Below are positions 26,467-35,176 of a stretch of 64,000 bases of DNA, in pieces. Location: the NCBI RefSeq assembly GCF_022549675.1, contig NZ_JAKZGR010000003.1:1-64000 (forward strand), given 5' to 3'. The notes beneath the pieces were generated by a model. It had not been told where the DNA came from. It did not search any database and saw only the letters and a list, made by a program, of their open reading frames with translations. Within the stretch, counting starts at the first letter, position 1; each line of letters starts with the position of its first letter. The position numbers and the translations under genes are program-made. This DNA is from Belliella kenyensis (GTDB taxonomy: Bacteria; Bacteroidota; Bacteroidia; Cytophagales; Cyclobacteriaceae).

Positions 26467-27450
26467 ATGCAATGGACAACAACTTTTGATATTCCCGAAG
26501 CTCAAGCGAAGATCGATCATCACGCTCATATTTATACAGTTGGGTCTTGTTTTTCCACCATGATAGGAGAAAAACTTGCAGATAGAAAGTTTGATGTAGT
26601 CAATAATCCTTTTGGAACTTTGTTTAACCCACTTTCTATATCAAAAGTGCTAGAAGATTCTATTTTGGAATTGGAAATCGACGAAGACATGATTCTTTCT
26701 CGTGATGGTTTGTATTTGCATTATGGCATGCATTCAGATGTGTCAGCATACAGCAAGGATTCTCTTAAGAGACTGATTCACAAGAAGCACGTCCAAACCA
26801 AAAATCAACTAGAAAATGCTAGTCATTTGATGATCACCTTTGGGACAGCTTGGGTATATGAATTGGTGGAAGAAAAGCAACTTGTGGCAAATTGTCACAA
26901 GCAACCTGGCCATTTTTTCAAAAAACGACTGATAAATCTGGAGGAAATTCACAAAATTTACATAGGACTCATTCAGCTTTTAAAGGAATGTAATCCTCAT
27001 ATCCATGTGGTTTTGACAGTAAGTCCTGTGAGACACGTGAAAGATGGAATTATTTCTGACCAACTAAGCAAAAGTCTGTTGCGACTAGCTTGTCACCAGA
27101 TAGCAGATTCTTTTGATTTTGTACATTATTTCCCCAGTTATGAAATCATGATGGATGAGTTGAGGGATTACAGATTTTATAAAGCTGACAAAATTCATCC
27201 AAGCGAAGAGGCAGAAGATTATATTTGGCACAGATTCAAGCAATCATGGATAGCTCCAGTCGCTTACCCAATGATGCAGGAGATCGAGCAAATCAAAAAA
27301 GAGCTGGCACATCGCCCTTTCAACCCAGAAAGTCCCTCTCATCAAAAATTCCTAGAAACTTTGAGCAAAAAAATAGAGCGATTAAGTCAGTTGTTCGACT
27401 TTTCTAAAGAAATGGATCAATTGAGAAAGCATGTAGACTTTAGAAAATGA
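26467..27450 (+). CDS. GSCFA domain protein
   Basis: This 327-residue protein carries the family's signature near its N-terminus, VGSCFSTMIGEKLADRKF (about residues 25-42), followed by NNPFGTLFNP. The family is found mainly in Bacteroidota and related bacteria, and its SGNH-like fold suggests a hydrolase, but the reaction is unknown. The C-terminal half is helical with a coiled-coil look. It has no signal peptide. It stands alone between purL and priA, and no -7 element is evident upstream. Confidence 0.8.
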   Translation: MQWTTTFDIPEAQAKIDHHAHIYTVGSCFSTMIGEKLADRKFDVVNNPFGTLFNPLSISKVLEDSILELEIDEDMILSRDGLYLHYGMHSDVSAYSKDSLKRLIHKKHVQTKNQLENASHLMITFGTAWVYELVEEKQLVANCHKQPGHFFKKRLINLEEIHKIYIGLIQLLKECNPHIHVVLTVSPVRHVKDGIISDQLSKSLLRLACHQIADSFDFVHYFPSYEIMMDELRDYRFYKADKIHPSEEAEDYIWHRFKQSWIAPVAYPMMQEIEQIKKELAHRPFNPESPSHQKFLETLSKKIERLSQLFDFSKEMDQLRKHVDFRK

Positions 27451-27485
27451 GTAATCAAAGTCCTATTTCTTCATAGCCCATATCT

Positions 27486-27536
27486 GAGTTGTGTTAAGGC
27501 TTGCGCTATTGAAGATTCTTAGCTATGTTCTGCAAG
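27486..27536. repeat. Spacer element related to 14204-14235
   Basis: From GAGTTG at 27486 to AGC at 27523 this spacer resembles the block at 14204-14235, sharing GCTATTGAAG and a closing TCT-AGC. Here CTTGC (27500-27504) could pair with GCAAG (27532-27536). The similarity covers only about 40 bp, with indels, so it may be an old dispersed repeat. Confidence 0.35.
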
Positions 27537-27607
27537 TCAAAAAATAAGGTTGCATTGTTCTTTTGGATAAAATGTTTAATTCCAAAAGTTCCTCGCCACT
27601 CTTTGTT

Positions 27608-27615
27608 TATATTTG
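27608..27615 (+). promoter_or_regulatory. -7 element for priA
   Basis: TATATTTG matches TAnnTTTG. Transcription should start near 27622, about 20 nt before the TTG start of priA. I see no -33 TTTG at 19-21 bp. Confidence 0.45.
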
Positions 27616-27641
27616 TCAGAAGAGTTGGTAAAAGCTCATGA

Positions 27642-30188
27642 TTGGACAAAGAATTAAATCATAAATTTTTGGAAAGTTTATTTGGTGATTTATTTGATGA
27701 CTTGGAAAGTAAATCTGCAAGATTTGCGGATGTAATTCTTCCTGTACCCATTCCCAAAATGTTCACATACAAGATTCCCAAAAGTCTTGAAGGAGAAGTA
27801 GGGATAGGTTTTAGGGTGATGGTACAGTTTGGGTCTAAGAAAGTGCTCACAGGCATTATTGGCAAGGTTCATCAAAAGCCGCCAAAAGAGTACGAGGCAA
27901 AACCTATACTCGATGTTTTGGATAGTTATGCCATGGTCAATCCCCTTCAGATCAAATTTTGGTCTTGGATGGCTGAGTACTATTGTTGCCACATTGGAGA
28001 AGTGATGAATGCAGCTCTTCCAGCAGGACTTAAGCTGAGTAGCGAAAGTAAGATTCAACTGAACCCGACCTTTGATACAGAGACCTCACCTTATCCACTT
28101 GATGAAAGGGAAGAGGTAATCTTACAAGCACTAGCTTCCAAGTCAGAGCTAAGTTATGATGAATGCGAGCAGCTACTTGGTATCAAAAGTATTCACGGTA
28201 TCATCAAAAGCTTGGTCATCAAAGAAGCCATAATTGTTTTCGAACAAGTCAAAGATAAATATACCCCCAAAGTAGAATCAAGAATTAGGTTTAGCCAGCC
28301 TTTTGTCGAAGATAGAAAGTCTTTGGAGACTTTATTCGATGAACTATCAGCAAAACCAAAGCAGGAGGAAATATTACTAAAGTATCTTCAAGAGGTACCT
28401 ATTTATCAAAGGCCTGAGTTGAATGTCAAGGGCTTAGATAAAAGAATATTTGCAGATGCTGGATTATCCATGAGTTCTTTAAAGACCCTCATCAAAAATG
28501 GAGTTCTTGAAGAGTACAAACTCATCATCAGTAGATTTGAAGAAATCCAAGGAAATGACGAGGAGGTAACCTTGTCCGAAGAGCAAAACCGTGCGATTGA
28601 AGAGATAAAGTCTAGTTTTCAAGAGAAGCAGGTGAACCTCTTGCATGGAATCACTGGAAGTGGTAAAACAGAAATATACATCAAGCTCATAGAAGAAGCA
28701 ATTGCAAGTGGAAGCCAAGTACTACTATTACTCCCTGAAATAGCCTTGACGACACAAATTGTATCGAGATTACAGAAGGTTTTTGGAAGTAAGATGGGGA
28801 TTTACCACTCCAAATTTTCTGATAATGAAAGGGTTGAGGTTTGGAATGGTGTAATCAGCGGTAAATTTTCATTTGTAGTTGGTGTAAGGTCTTCTATTTT
28901 TCTCCCTTTCGATAGTTTGGGGTTGATCATTGTTGATGAAGAGCACGAATCCTCCTACAAGCAATTCGAACCTTCGCCGAGGTTTCATGCCAGAGATGCT
29001 GCCATCATGCTTTCTTGGCTGCATCAAGCAAAGACATTGCTAGGCTCAGCAACACCATCATTCGAAAGCTACTTCAATGCTAGAATCAAAAAGTATGGCT
29101 ATGTACAACTCTTGAATAGGTACGGTGATGCCTCTTTACCAGAATTTTTGATATCAGATATTTTAGTAGACAAAAAGAAACAATTGTTGAAGTTAGATTT
29201 TACCCGACTCATGCGGGAAAAAATCCAAGAAGCTCTCAACAACCAAGAGCAAGTGTTGATTTTTCAAAACAGGCGAGGATACGCTCCATATATCTCATGT
29301 GAAGATTGTGGATGGATTCCAGAATGTGAGCACTGTGATGTAAGTCTCACATACCATCAATACAGCGAGGAGATGAGATGTCATTACTGTGGCTTCAAAG
29401 AAAAAATACCCAAAGTTTGTCCAGCATGTGGGAGTGGTAAATTGTCAGCAGTGGGTTTGGGTACAGAGCGTATCGAAGAGAGTTTATCTTTGCTATTTCC
29501 TGAGGCTAGAATTGCGCGCATGGATCTAGATACTACAAGGAGTAAGTATGGATACCAGAGAATTTTAGAGGATTTTGGAGCTGGGAATGTAGATGTTTTG
29601 GTTGGCACTCAGATGATTACAAAAGGTTTGGATTTCGATAGGGTGACCGTAGTAGGCATATTGGATGCTGATAGAATTTTGTACTTTCCAGACTTTAGGG
29701 CAGGGGAGCGGGCATTTCAACAGATTACCCAAGTGGCAGGCAGAGCTGGAAGAAGGGAAAAAAGGGGAGTAGTGATAATTCAATCCAGAAAACCTGACCA
29801 TTTCCTATTCGATCAGGTGATCAAAGGTGACTATAAGGGTTTCTATTTACAAGATATGGCCGAAAGACAAAAGTTCTTTTACCCGCCTTTCGTCAAGTTG
29901 ATCAAAGTTTCATGTAGACACAAAGATTACAAGCTTGCTGAAAAAGCAGCTCGACATTTGCATAATTTACTACTTGAAGTGCAAGTTAAGAAGATAATGC
30001 TTGGCCCAGAAAAGGGATTAATTGGGAAAATAAAAAATCAGTACATTTTCGAAACCTTGGTGAAATTGGATAAATCTGGAAATGCACAAGCTATTTTCAA
30101 ACATGAATTAAGAAGAATACTAGAGAGCATGTATGCTAATAAGGAGTTCCGAAGTGTTAGGATAATTATTGATGTAGATCCTTATTAG
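27642..30188 (+). CDS. priA: Primosomal protein N' (replication restart helicase)
   Basis: This 848-residue SF2 helicase reloads the replisome at stalled forks. Walker A GITGSGKTEIY is near residues 343-353 and the DEEH box VDEEHESSYKQ lies downstream. The zinc-binding cysteines are clear in CEDCGWIPECEHC and in the CHYC and CPAC pairs that follow, and the helicase C motifs end in TQVAGRAGR. The start is unusual: a stop codon at 27639-27641 precedes the only early in-frame start, TTG at 27642, while an out-of-frame ATG sits at 27638. The family assignment is firm and the exact start less so. Confidence 0.92.
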   Translation: MDKELNHKFLESLFGDLFDDLESKSARFADVILPVPIPKMFTYKIPKSLEGEVGIGFRVMVQFGSKKVLTGIIGKVHQKPPKEYEAKPILDVLDSYAMVNPLQIKFWSWMAEYYCCHIGEVMNAALPAGLKLSSESKIQLNPTFDTETSPYPLDEREEVILQALASKSELSYDECEQLLGIKSIHGIIKSLVIKEAIIVFEQVKDKYTPKVESRIRFSQPFVEDRKSLETLFDELSAKPKQEEILLKYLQEVPIYQRPELNVKGLDKRIFADAGLSMSSLKTLIKNGVLEEYKLIISRFEEIQGNDEEVTLSEEQNRAIEEIKSSFQEKQVNLLHGITGSGKTEIYIKLIEEAIASGSQVLLLLPEIALTTQIVSRLQKVFGSKMGIYHSKFSDNERVEVWNGVISGKFSFVVGVRSSIFLPFDSLGLIIVDEEHESSYKQFEPSPRFHARDAAIMLSWLHQAKTLLGSATPSFESYFNARIKKYGYVQLLNRYGDASLPEFLISDILVDKKKQLLKLDFTRLMREKIQEALNNQEQVLIFQNRRGYAPYISCEDCGWIPECEHCDVSLTYHQYSEEMRCHYCGFKEKIPKVCPACGSGKLSAVGLGTERIEESLSLLFPEARIARMDLDTTRSKYGYQRILEDFGAGNVDVLVGTQMITKGLDFDRVTVVGILDADRILYFPDFRAGERAFQQITQVAGRAGRREKRGVVIIQSRKPDHFLFDQVIKGDYKGFYLQDMAERQKFFYPPFVKLIKVSCRHKDYKLAEKAARHLHNLLLEVQVKKIMLGPEKGLIGKIKNQYIFETLVKLDKSGNAQAIFKHELRRILESMYANKEFRSVRIIIDVDPY

Positions 30189-30201
30189 ATCCAAAATAAA
30201 A

Positions 30202-30246
30202 ACTGACTCATGTTCAATATAATTAAACATGAGTCAGTGAAATTTT
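30202..30246. terminator. Bidirectional terminator between priA and the minus-strand OMP gene
   Basis: A perfect 13-bp inverted repeat (30202-30214 and 30226-30238) has an 11-nt loop, a T run after it on the plus strand (30243-30248) and a T-rich tract on the minus strand. It ends both convergent genes. Confidence 0.9.
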
Positions 30247-30249
30247 TTA

Positions 30250-30921
30250 TCAAAAATGATAGGATAGCCTCAAAGCTTTTAGAGGAACAAGATTAAAACT
30301 CCACAACTTAGGACCTTCGTCTGTGGAGATGGTTCCAACATTATCTGAAAGCCTTATATTAGATGAAGAATAAATAACATCAAAGCCAGTCTCAGCTGAG
30401 AAACTTAATCTAGAGTTAAAGTGGTATTTCATTCCCCAAAAGTTTCCTAGCCCAATTGCACTAGCATTTACACTAGCATGTCTAGGGTTATTGCCAGATA
30501 CTGTGCCTGTTTGTCTCGCATACCTTATCTGACTTAGAGCACCTGAAAGATCGAAACCTCCATAAGCTATAAACATATCAGAAATGAATTTTTGCCTTTC
30601 AAGTCCTATAGTAAGTCCATAGTTGATTATTCTAGAATTTTCGTAATCACTACCTTGGAAACTAATTTGTGAATCATTGAAGCTATTCATAAAAGTTCCA
30701 CCAAGTCTAAATCCCATATTTTTTCCTCCTTGACCTGTGTAATTCTTTCTATAGAACAGGCTACTCGGAGAAGATCCATTGAAAAGCGGCCTTACATCTA
30801 CACCTAGTTCATGCTTGGTTTGGATGTAATCAAATTTTTTACTTGATGTTTCATCTGAGGATTGGCCAAATGAATAGGTGCTGAGTAAGCAAAATGTTAG
30901 AACTATAAAGTTGACTTTCAT
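30250..30921 (-). CDS. Hypothetical outer-membrane protein
   Basis: This 223-residue protein has a signal peptide (residues 1-19, ending YSFGQ). Alternating hydrophobic strands separated by Gly, Asn and Ser, and a final aromatic strand (ALRLSYHF), suggest a small outer-membrane beta-barrel. I do not recognise a specific family. It is monocistronic, with a perfect 22-bp palindrome 40 bp upstream of its start that may be its operator. Confidence 0.6.
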   Translation of the reverse strand: MKVNFIVLTFCLLSTYSFGQSSDETSSKKFDYIQTKHELGVDVRPLFNGSSPSSLFYRKNYTGQGGKNMGFRLGGTFMNSFNDSQISFQGSDYENSRIINYGLTIGLERQKFISDMFIAYGGFDLSGALSQIRYARQTGTVSGNNPRHASVNASAIGLGNFWGMKYHFNSRLSFSAETGFDVIYSSSNIRLSDNVGTISTDEGPKLWSFNLVPLKALRLSYHF

Positions 30922-30961
30922 AATATTGATTTTGAGTTAAATTTAAATTTTTAATTAGTTT

Positions 30962-30983
30962 ACTAAAATTATATAATTTTAGT
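30962..30983. promoter_or_regulatory. Perfect 22-bp palindrome
   Basis: ACTAAAATTATATAATTTTAGT is its own reverse complement across the whole length. It lies in the 311-bp divergent spacer, 41 bp before the minus-strand OMP gene and 250 bp before the TonB receptor. Its symmetry suggests a dimeric regulator site, though a cruciform or chance AT symmetry is possible. Confidence 0.45.
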
Positions 30984-31152
30984 TACAAAAAAGTAAAATT
31001 TTTATAAATTTAGTTTTGACATCGTTAGTACCTGAATCATATCAAAACATACTATTTCTCCTGAAGTGCATGCTTTGTGAGTATATTGAACAATAGTCAA
31101 GTGGGTGTAACTAAAAAAAAACTAAGTATAATTAATTTGAAAAAATTGTAAT

Positions 31153-31160
31153 AGCTTTGT
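31153..31160 (+). promoter_or_regulatory. Possible -7 element for the TonB receptor gene
   Basis: TAGCTTTG matches TAnnTTTG, which would put the start near 31167 with a leader of about 66 nt. The nearest upstream TTTG is only 13 bp away, so the -33 spacing is poor. The rest of the spacer is AT-rich, and I saw no riboswitch-like motif. Confidence 0.35.
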
Positions 31161-31232
31161 GAAATCTATTCAATAGTTATTAATAATTTTTATTAAAGAG
31201 AGTGATTGAAACTTTATACTTAATATCTTTTT

Positions 31233-33584
31233 ATGAAGAAAATTTACCTTGTCATTTTATTGACAATTGTCACTGCTACAATCAGTGTTGCGCAAAGAGT
31301 GACTATCAGTGGATCTATCAGAGATGCTTCAAGTAATGAAGCTTTGATTGGTGCCAATGTGTATGATAGGGTTTCGCAGAAAGGGGCTGTAAGTAATCAA
31401 TTTGGCTTTTATTCTTACACGACCACTTTAGATAGTGTAAACCTATATTTTAGCTATGTGGGATATCAGTCCCAGAGGTTGACCATTTCAGTTTCTCAAG
31501 ACACCACCATCAATGTCCAACTAATGCCAGATGGATTGCTTGAAGAGGTAGTAGTATCTGCAGAAAATATGGATCCGATTCAAGAAGTAACCAGGATGGG
31601 AACCATAAATATTCCAATAAGACAAATTAAAGAACTTCCTGCACTGATGGGGGAAGTAGATGTTTTCAAGGTTTTACAACTTCTGCCTGGTGTACAATCT
31701 GGTACTGAAGGGGCAAGTGGACTCTATGTGAGAGGCGGAGGACCTGATCAAAACCTGATTTTATTAGACGGTGTACCTATTTATAATGCTTCACATTTGT
31801 TTGGCTTCTTTTCAGTATTCAATGCAGATGCTATCAATAATGTAGAATTGATAAAAGGGGGATTTCCATCACGATACGGTGGCAGGTTGTCCTCAGTCAT
31901 CGATGTGACCATGAAAGAAGGTAACATGAAAGAGTTCAAAGGAGAGGGTTCAATTGGGTTGATTGCATCTAAAATTACTTTAGAGGGACCAATTGTCAAA
32001 GACAAGACCTCTTTCATTATTTCTGCCAGAAGAACCTACCTAGATATCTTAGCAAGACCTATCATAGCAGCAGCTACTTCTGGCAATGAGACCGTTGGAT
32101 ACTATTTCTACGATTTGAACGGAAAAGTAAATCATATCGTCAATGATAAGAATAGAATTTATCTAAGCGTATATTCGGGTGATGATAAGGCCTATGCGAG
32201 GTATAAAAATTTTTACGTTAATAACGATATAAGGTCTGATTATGAGGATGAGTTTGGGTTGAAATGGGGCAATTTTATTACTGCATTACGCTGGAATAAT
32301 GTCATCAACAGCAGGTTATTTGCAAATTATACTTTTACATATAGCAGGTATCACTTTGACCTTTTCAATGATTATCAAGAAAAACAAACAGGTCCAGGGG
32401 TGAATGAGACCAGGTTCTATTCTGAAAAGTACTTTTCAGGAATCAGGGATTGGGCAAGTAAAGCTGATTTTGAATTCATACCGAATCCTGATCATTATAT
32501 CAGGTTTGGCGGTAATGTGATCTTGCACAAATTCTCCCCAGGAGTATATGCCAGTAAAAGTAATCAGAGGGAAGGAAATCAGACTCTTGGATCGGATGAA
32601 CTTAATTCAACAGAGTATTCGCTCTATGCGGAGGATGATTTCAATATTACCTCTAGGTTGAAGGCAAATGTTGGCATGCATTACTCTGGTTTTTTGACCA
32701 GTGGTCAAAACTATAATTCCCTTCAACCAAGAGTTACTGCTAGATACTTGATCAACGAATCAACTTCTATCAAGGGTTCTTATGTTACCATGGCTCAATT
32801 TATTCATTTACTGACAAATGCTGGATTGGGATTACCAACAGACTTATGGGTACCTGCAACGCAACAGATAGGTCCTCAAAAAGCTCAACAAGCAGCCCTA
32901 GGTTTTTTCAAAAGCTTAAAAGGTATAGAACTCAGTGCAGAAGCTTATTACAAGACTATGGATGGTCTGATAGAGTACAGAGATGGAGCAACTTACCTGA
33001 ATATAGATCAAGATTGGCAACAAAAAGTAGCTGTAGGTGAGGGGAAGAGCTATGGTCTAGAGCTCCTGGCTCAAAAGAAAATCGGTAAAGTCTCTGGCTG
33101 GATCGGTTATACATGGTCCAATACCACGAGGAGATTTGATGAAATTAATTTTGGAGAGTGGTTTCCTTACAAATATGATCGTAGACATGACATTAGCATA
33201 GCACTCACGCATGATTGGAAAGACAATAAAGACTTTTCTCTAGTCTGGGTGTATGGAACTGGCAATGCTGTATCCTTGCCAACTCACAGGTATGAAGGAG
33301 CCGAATCTTCTATGTGGGGAGGTGGCTGGAGGCCAGAAATACAATATTATGAAAGTAGAAATAATTTCCGCAATAGGGCTTACCATAGACTGGACTTGAG
33401 TTTTAGCTGGTGGAAAGATACGAGATGGGGGCAGAGAAAATGGACCTTGGGTATCTATAATGCCTACAATAGGTTAAATCCATTCTTTATGGACTTAAGC
33501 TATGATAGATCAGGGAATAGAAAAATCGTTCAATACAGTCTTTTCCCAGTAATTCCTTCATTTGCATACACCTTCAAATTTTAA
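31233..33584 (+). CDS. TonB-dependent receptor with N-terminal carboxypeptidase-like domain
   Basis: This 783-residue outer-membrane transporter has a signal peptide (1-20), a CarboxypepD_reg-like beta-sandwich at about 21-105 (ISGSIRDASSNEALIGANVY), a plug at about 115-240 (GVQSGTEGASGLYVRGGGPD, ILLDGVPIYNASHLFG) and a 22-strand-type barrel ending in aromatic FAYTFKF. It is not SusC-like, because no SusD follows. It is paired with a DUF4249 lipoprotein starting 4 bp after its stop, a common Bacteroidota arrangement. The substrate, perhaps a metal complex or small molecule, is unknown. Confidence 0.9.
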   Translation: MKKIYLVILLTIVTATISVAQRVTISGSIRDASSNEALIGANVYDRVSQKGAVSNQFGFYSYTTTLDSVNLYFSYVGYQSQRLTISVSQDTTINVQLMPDGLLEEVVVSAENMDPIQEVTRMGTINIPIRQIKELPALMGEVDVFKVLQLLPGVQSGTEGASGLYVRGGGPDQNLILLDGVPIYNASHLFGFFSVFNADAINNVELIKGGFPSRYGGRLSSVIDVTMKEGNMKEFKGEGSIGLIASKITLEGPIVKDKTSFIISARRTYLDILARPIIAAATSGNETVGYYFYDLNGKVNHIVNDKNRIYLSVYSGDDKAYARYKNFYVNNDIRSDYEDEFGLKWGNFITALRWNNVINSRLFANYTFTYSRYHFDLFNDYQEKQTGPGVNETRFYSEKYFSGIRDWASKADFEFIPNPDHYIRFGGNVILHKFSPGVYASKSNQREGNQTLGSDELNSTEYSLYAEDDFNITSRLKANVGMHYSGFLTSGQNYNSLQPRVTARYLINESTSIKGSYVTMAQFIHLLTNAGLGLPTDLWVPATQQIGPQKAQQAALGFFKSLKGIELSAEAYYKTMDGLIEYRDGATYLNIDQDWQQKVAVGEGKSYGLELLAQKKIGKVSGWIGYTWSNTTRRFDEINFGEWFPYKYDRRHDISIALTHDWKDNKDFSLVWVYGTGNAVSLPTHRYEGAESSMWGGGWRPEIQYYESRNNFRNRAYHRLDLSFSWWKDTRWGQRKWTLGIYNAYNRLNPFFMDLSYDRSGNRKIVQYSLFPVIPSFAYTFKF

Positions 33585-33588
33585 AAAT

Positions 33589-34512
33589 ATGAAGCTTACA
33601 ACAAATTGCTCCAAATTACTTTTGATACTGACTGCATTTCTAAGTGCTTGTGAGACAGTGGTAGACATTGATATACCATTTGAGAAACCTTTGATTACTA
33701 TAAATAGTATTTTGGAGGATTCTGAAAACCCTATTGTTAGACTTACATTTAGCAAGCATATTTTAGATAATAACTACATCTACGATCCTATTGCAAATGC
33801 TACAGTGACTATTCGGAAAGATTTGGTCGATCATGATTTGGTATTTGATCAGAGCGCTGGAAATTATATTAATCAATCTATCTATATTGAACCAGGTTCA
33901 ACATACACTTTGACAATCGATGTGCCTAATTATGAAAGGATAGAAGTGACGGAGACAGTGCCACAAGTGGTTCCCATTATTTCTTTCACTGTAAATGGAA
34001 CCACCGAAATGGATTATTACACAAGAGAGGATGTTAGTTTAGTATTTCAAGATCCTGTTGGAGAAAATTTTTATGAGATATCAGCCTATAATGTAATGAC
34101 CTATAGATATCCCAACCAAATAGGGGAAATTGTAGAGCATAGAACAGAACAGACTATCTATCTCACTCCGAAAAACCCTGTATACCAGAGAGAATATTCA
34201 TCAAATACTCTTTTATTTAACGATAGGCTTTTTGATGGCAGTCAATTTGAGATGGAGATGTTTAGTGCTGGTAGCTCTTTTACATTTAATCCAAATCCAG
34301 GTCATGTTAATCCAGATTTTGAAGTAGAGGTGGAGAGTTACATTATTCTGAAATCAGTCTCTAGAAGTTATTATTTGTACCAGACCACATTCAACTTGCA
34401 AAGATGGACAGATGGAGATCCATTTGCACAGCCTGTGCAAGTGTATAATAATATTCCAAAAGGGCTAGGAGTGTTTGCCACACAAGCTTCTTATGTCTAT
34501 CGAGTGAGATAG
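33589..34512 (+). CDS. DUF4249 lipoprotein
   Basis: This 307-residue protein has a lipoprotein signal (residues 1 to about 21, LTAFLSAC) and an early conserved segment ETVVDIDIPFEKP typical of DUF4249. The rest is beta-rich. In Bacteroidota such lipoproteins sit directly behind a TonB receptor and probably work with it at the outer membrane. I chose the ATG at 33589; an upstream in-frame start at 33562 would overlap the receptor's last codons and place a non-signal segment first. The substrate is unknown. Confidence 0.85.
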   Translation: MKLTTNCSKLLLILTAFLSACETVVDIDIPFEKPLITINSILEDSENPIVRLTFSKHILDNNYIYDPIANATVTIRKDLVDHDLVFDQSAGNYINQSIYIEPGSTYTLTIDVPNYERIEVTETVPQVVPIISFTVNGTTEMDYYTREDVSLVFQDPVGENFYEISAYNVMTYRYPNQIGEIVEHRTEQTIYLTPKNPVYQREYSSNTLLFNDRLFDGSQFEMEMFSAGSSFTFNPNPGHVNPDFEVEVESYIILKSVSRSYYLYQTTFNLQRWTDGDPFAQPVQVYNNIPKGLGVFATQASYVYRVR

Positions 34513-34805
34513 CAAGTTAGTTTCCGACAAATTGAATATAATTATGTGACTAAAATCTGCAATCGAATGTTATAATATACTGATTTTAAGTGATAATAGG
34601 CCTTCCAAGTTTCATTCAATTATTACTAAAAAATGAAATATGACTAATAAAAACCTAAAAGGTATTTGGGTTTTAGGAATTGCCTATTTGAATATCTGCA
34701 TTTACACCATTGGAAATTTGCAATGCGAGTTTAAGTTAGCTTCTCAACCCCTATCCACGAGGTACATGTACGTCAGAGCGGACCCAACTTGAGCCGGTCA
34801 GATAG
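34513..34805. other. Spacer with short inverted repeats, no ORF
   Basis: This non-coding stretch lies between the DUF4249 gene and the palindromes. CCTAAAA (34654-34660) pairs with TTTTAGG (34671-34677), a weak hairpin that could end the receptor operon. GTACATGTAC at 34762-34771 is a perfect 10-bp palindrome in a locally GC-richer block (34740-34800). I see no gene in it. Confidence 0.5.
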
Positions 34806-34894
34806 GTATCAATTGATACATAATTCACATTTTGTGACAACAGCTGTCATTTTTGTGTTGTTTTTATAAACATATGAATGTTATTTAAAATAAC
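34806..34894 (+). promoter_or_regulatory. Palindrome cluster upstream of the S24 repressor operon
   Basis: Four symmetric sequences stand within 90 bp: GTATCAATTGATAC (34806-34819, perfect), TCACA-N3-TGTGA (34825-34837), TGACA-N5-TGTCA (34835-34849) and GTTATTT-A-AAATAAC (34880-34894). The operon starts at 34931. Because the second gene encodes a DNA-binding, probably dimeric, S24-type repressor, these are good candidates for its operator. I could not assign a promoter with confidence. Confidence 0.5.
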
Positions 34895-34930
34895 TTTCTT
34901 AAATTAGCTCCTGTTAAAAATCATGTAGCT

Positions 34931-35176
34931 ATGGAAGATCAATCTAAAATCAGACTAACACAAAAAACTTTGGCTTCAGGAAATTGTCAAGTGAAATTCA
35001 TAATAGAAGATGAAGTCAAGCCGCAATACGGCTATCTTTTAGTGAATGAACCAAAGTCAGTTGGTGAAATAATGGAAGAAATTAAGCGCCGAATGGAAAA
35101 TCGCAGAAAAAACAATCCTTTCTCACTTAATAATCCGATAAAAGACGATCACAACTTTTACTTATTTTCAGCATGA
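34931..35176 (+). CDS. Small hypothetical protein coupled to an S24 repressor
   Basis: This 81-residue protein has no signal or membrane segment. It begins with a beta-like half (IRLTQ, CQVKFIIEDEVK, YGYLLVNE) and continues with a basic helix (about 44-60, VGEIMEEIKRRMENRRKNN) and a polar tail. I recognise no family. Its stop codon overlaps the ATG of the next gene (ATGA), so it is translationally coupled to the repressor and is probably its partner, antagonist or sensor. It is short, and no second copy was seen in this window. Confidence 0.55.
   Translation: MEDQSKIRLTQKTLASGNCQVKFIIEDEVKPQYGYLLVNEPKSVGEIMEEIKRRMENRRKNNPFSLNNPIKDDHNFYLFSA

Noticed and set aside
26211-26489. Plus-strand ORF between purL and GSCFA
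   Set aside because: It overlaps the terminator of purL and has a frame without recognisable features.
27690-28058. Minus-strand ORF opposite priA
   Set aside because: It is fully antisense inside priA; a shadow frame.
30922-31232. Cobalamin or other riboswitch before the TonB receptor
   Set aside because: The spacer is AT-rich, and I found no GCCACTG-type box or conserved stem.
34654-34677. Strong terminator of the TonB/DUF4249 operon
   Set aside because: The stem is 7 bp of mostly A-T pairs with no T-run; it is at best weak.
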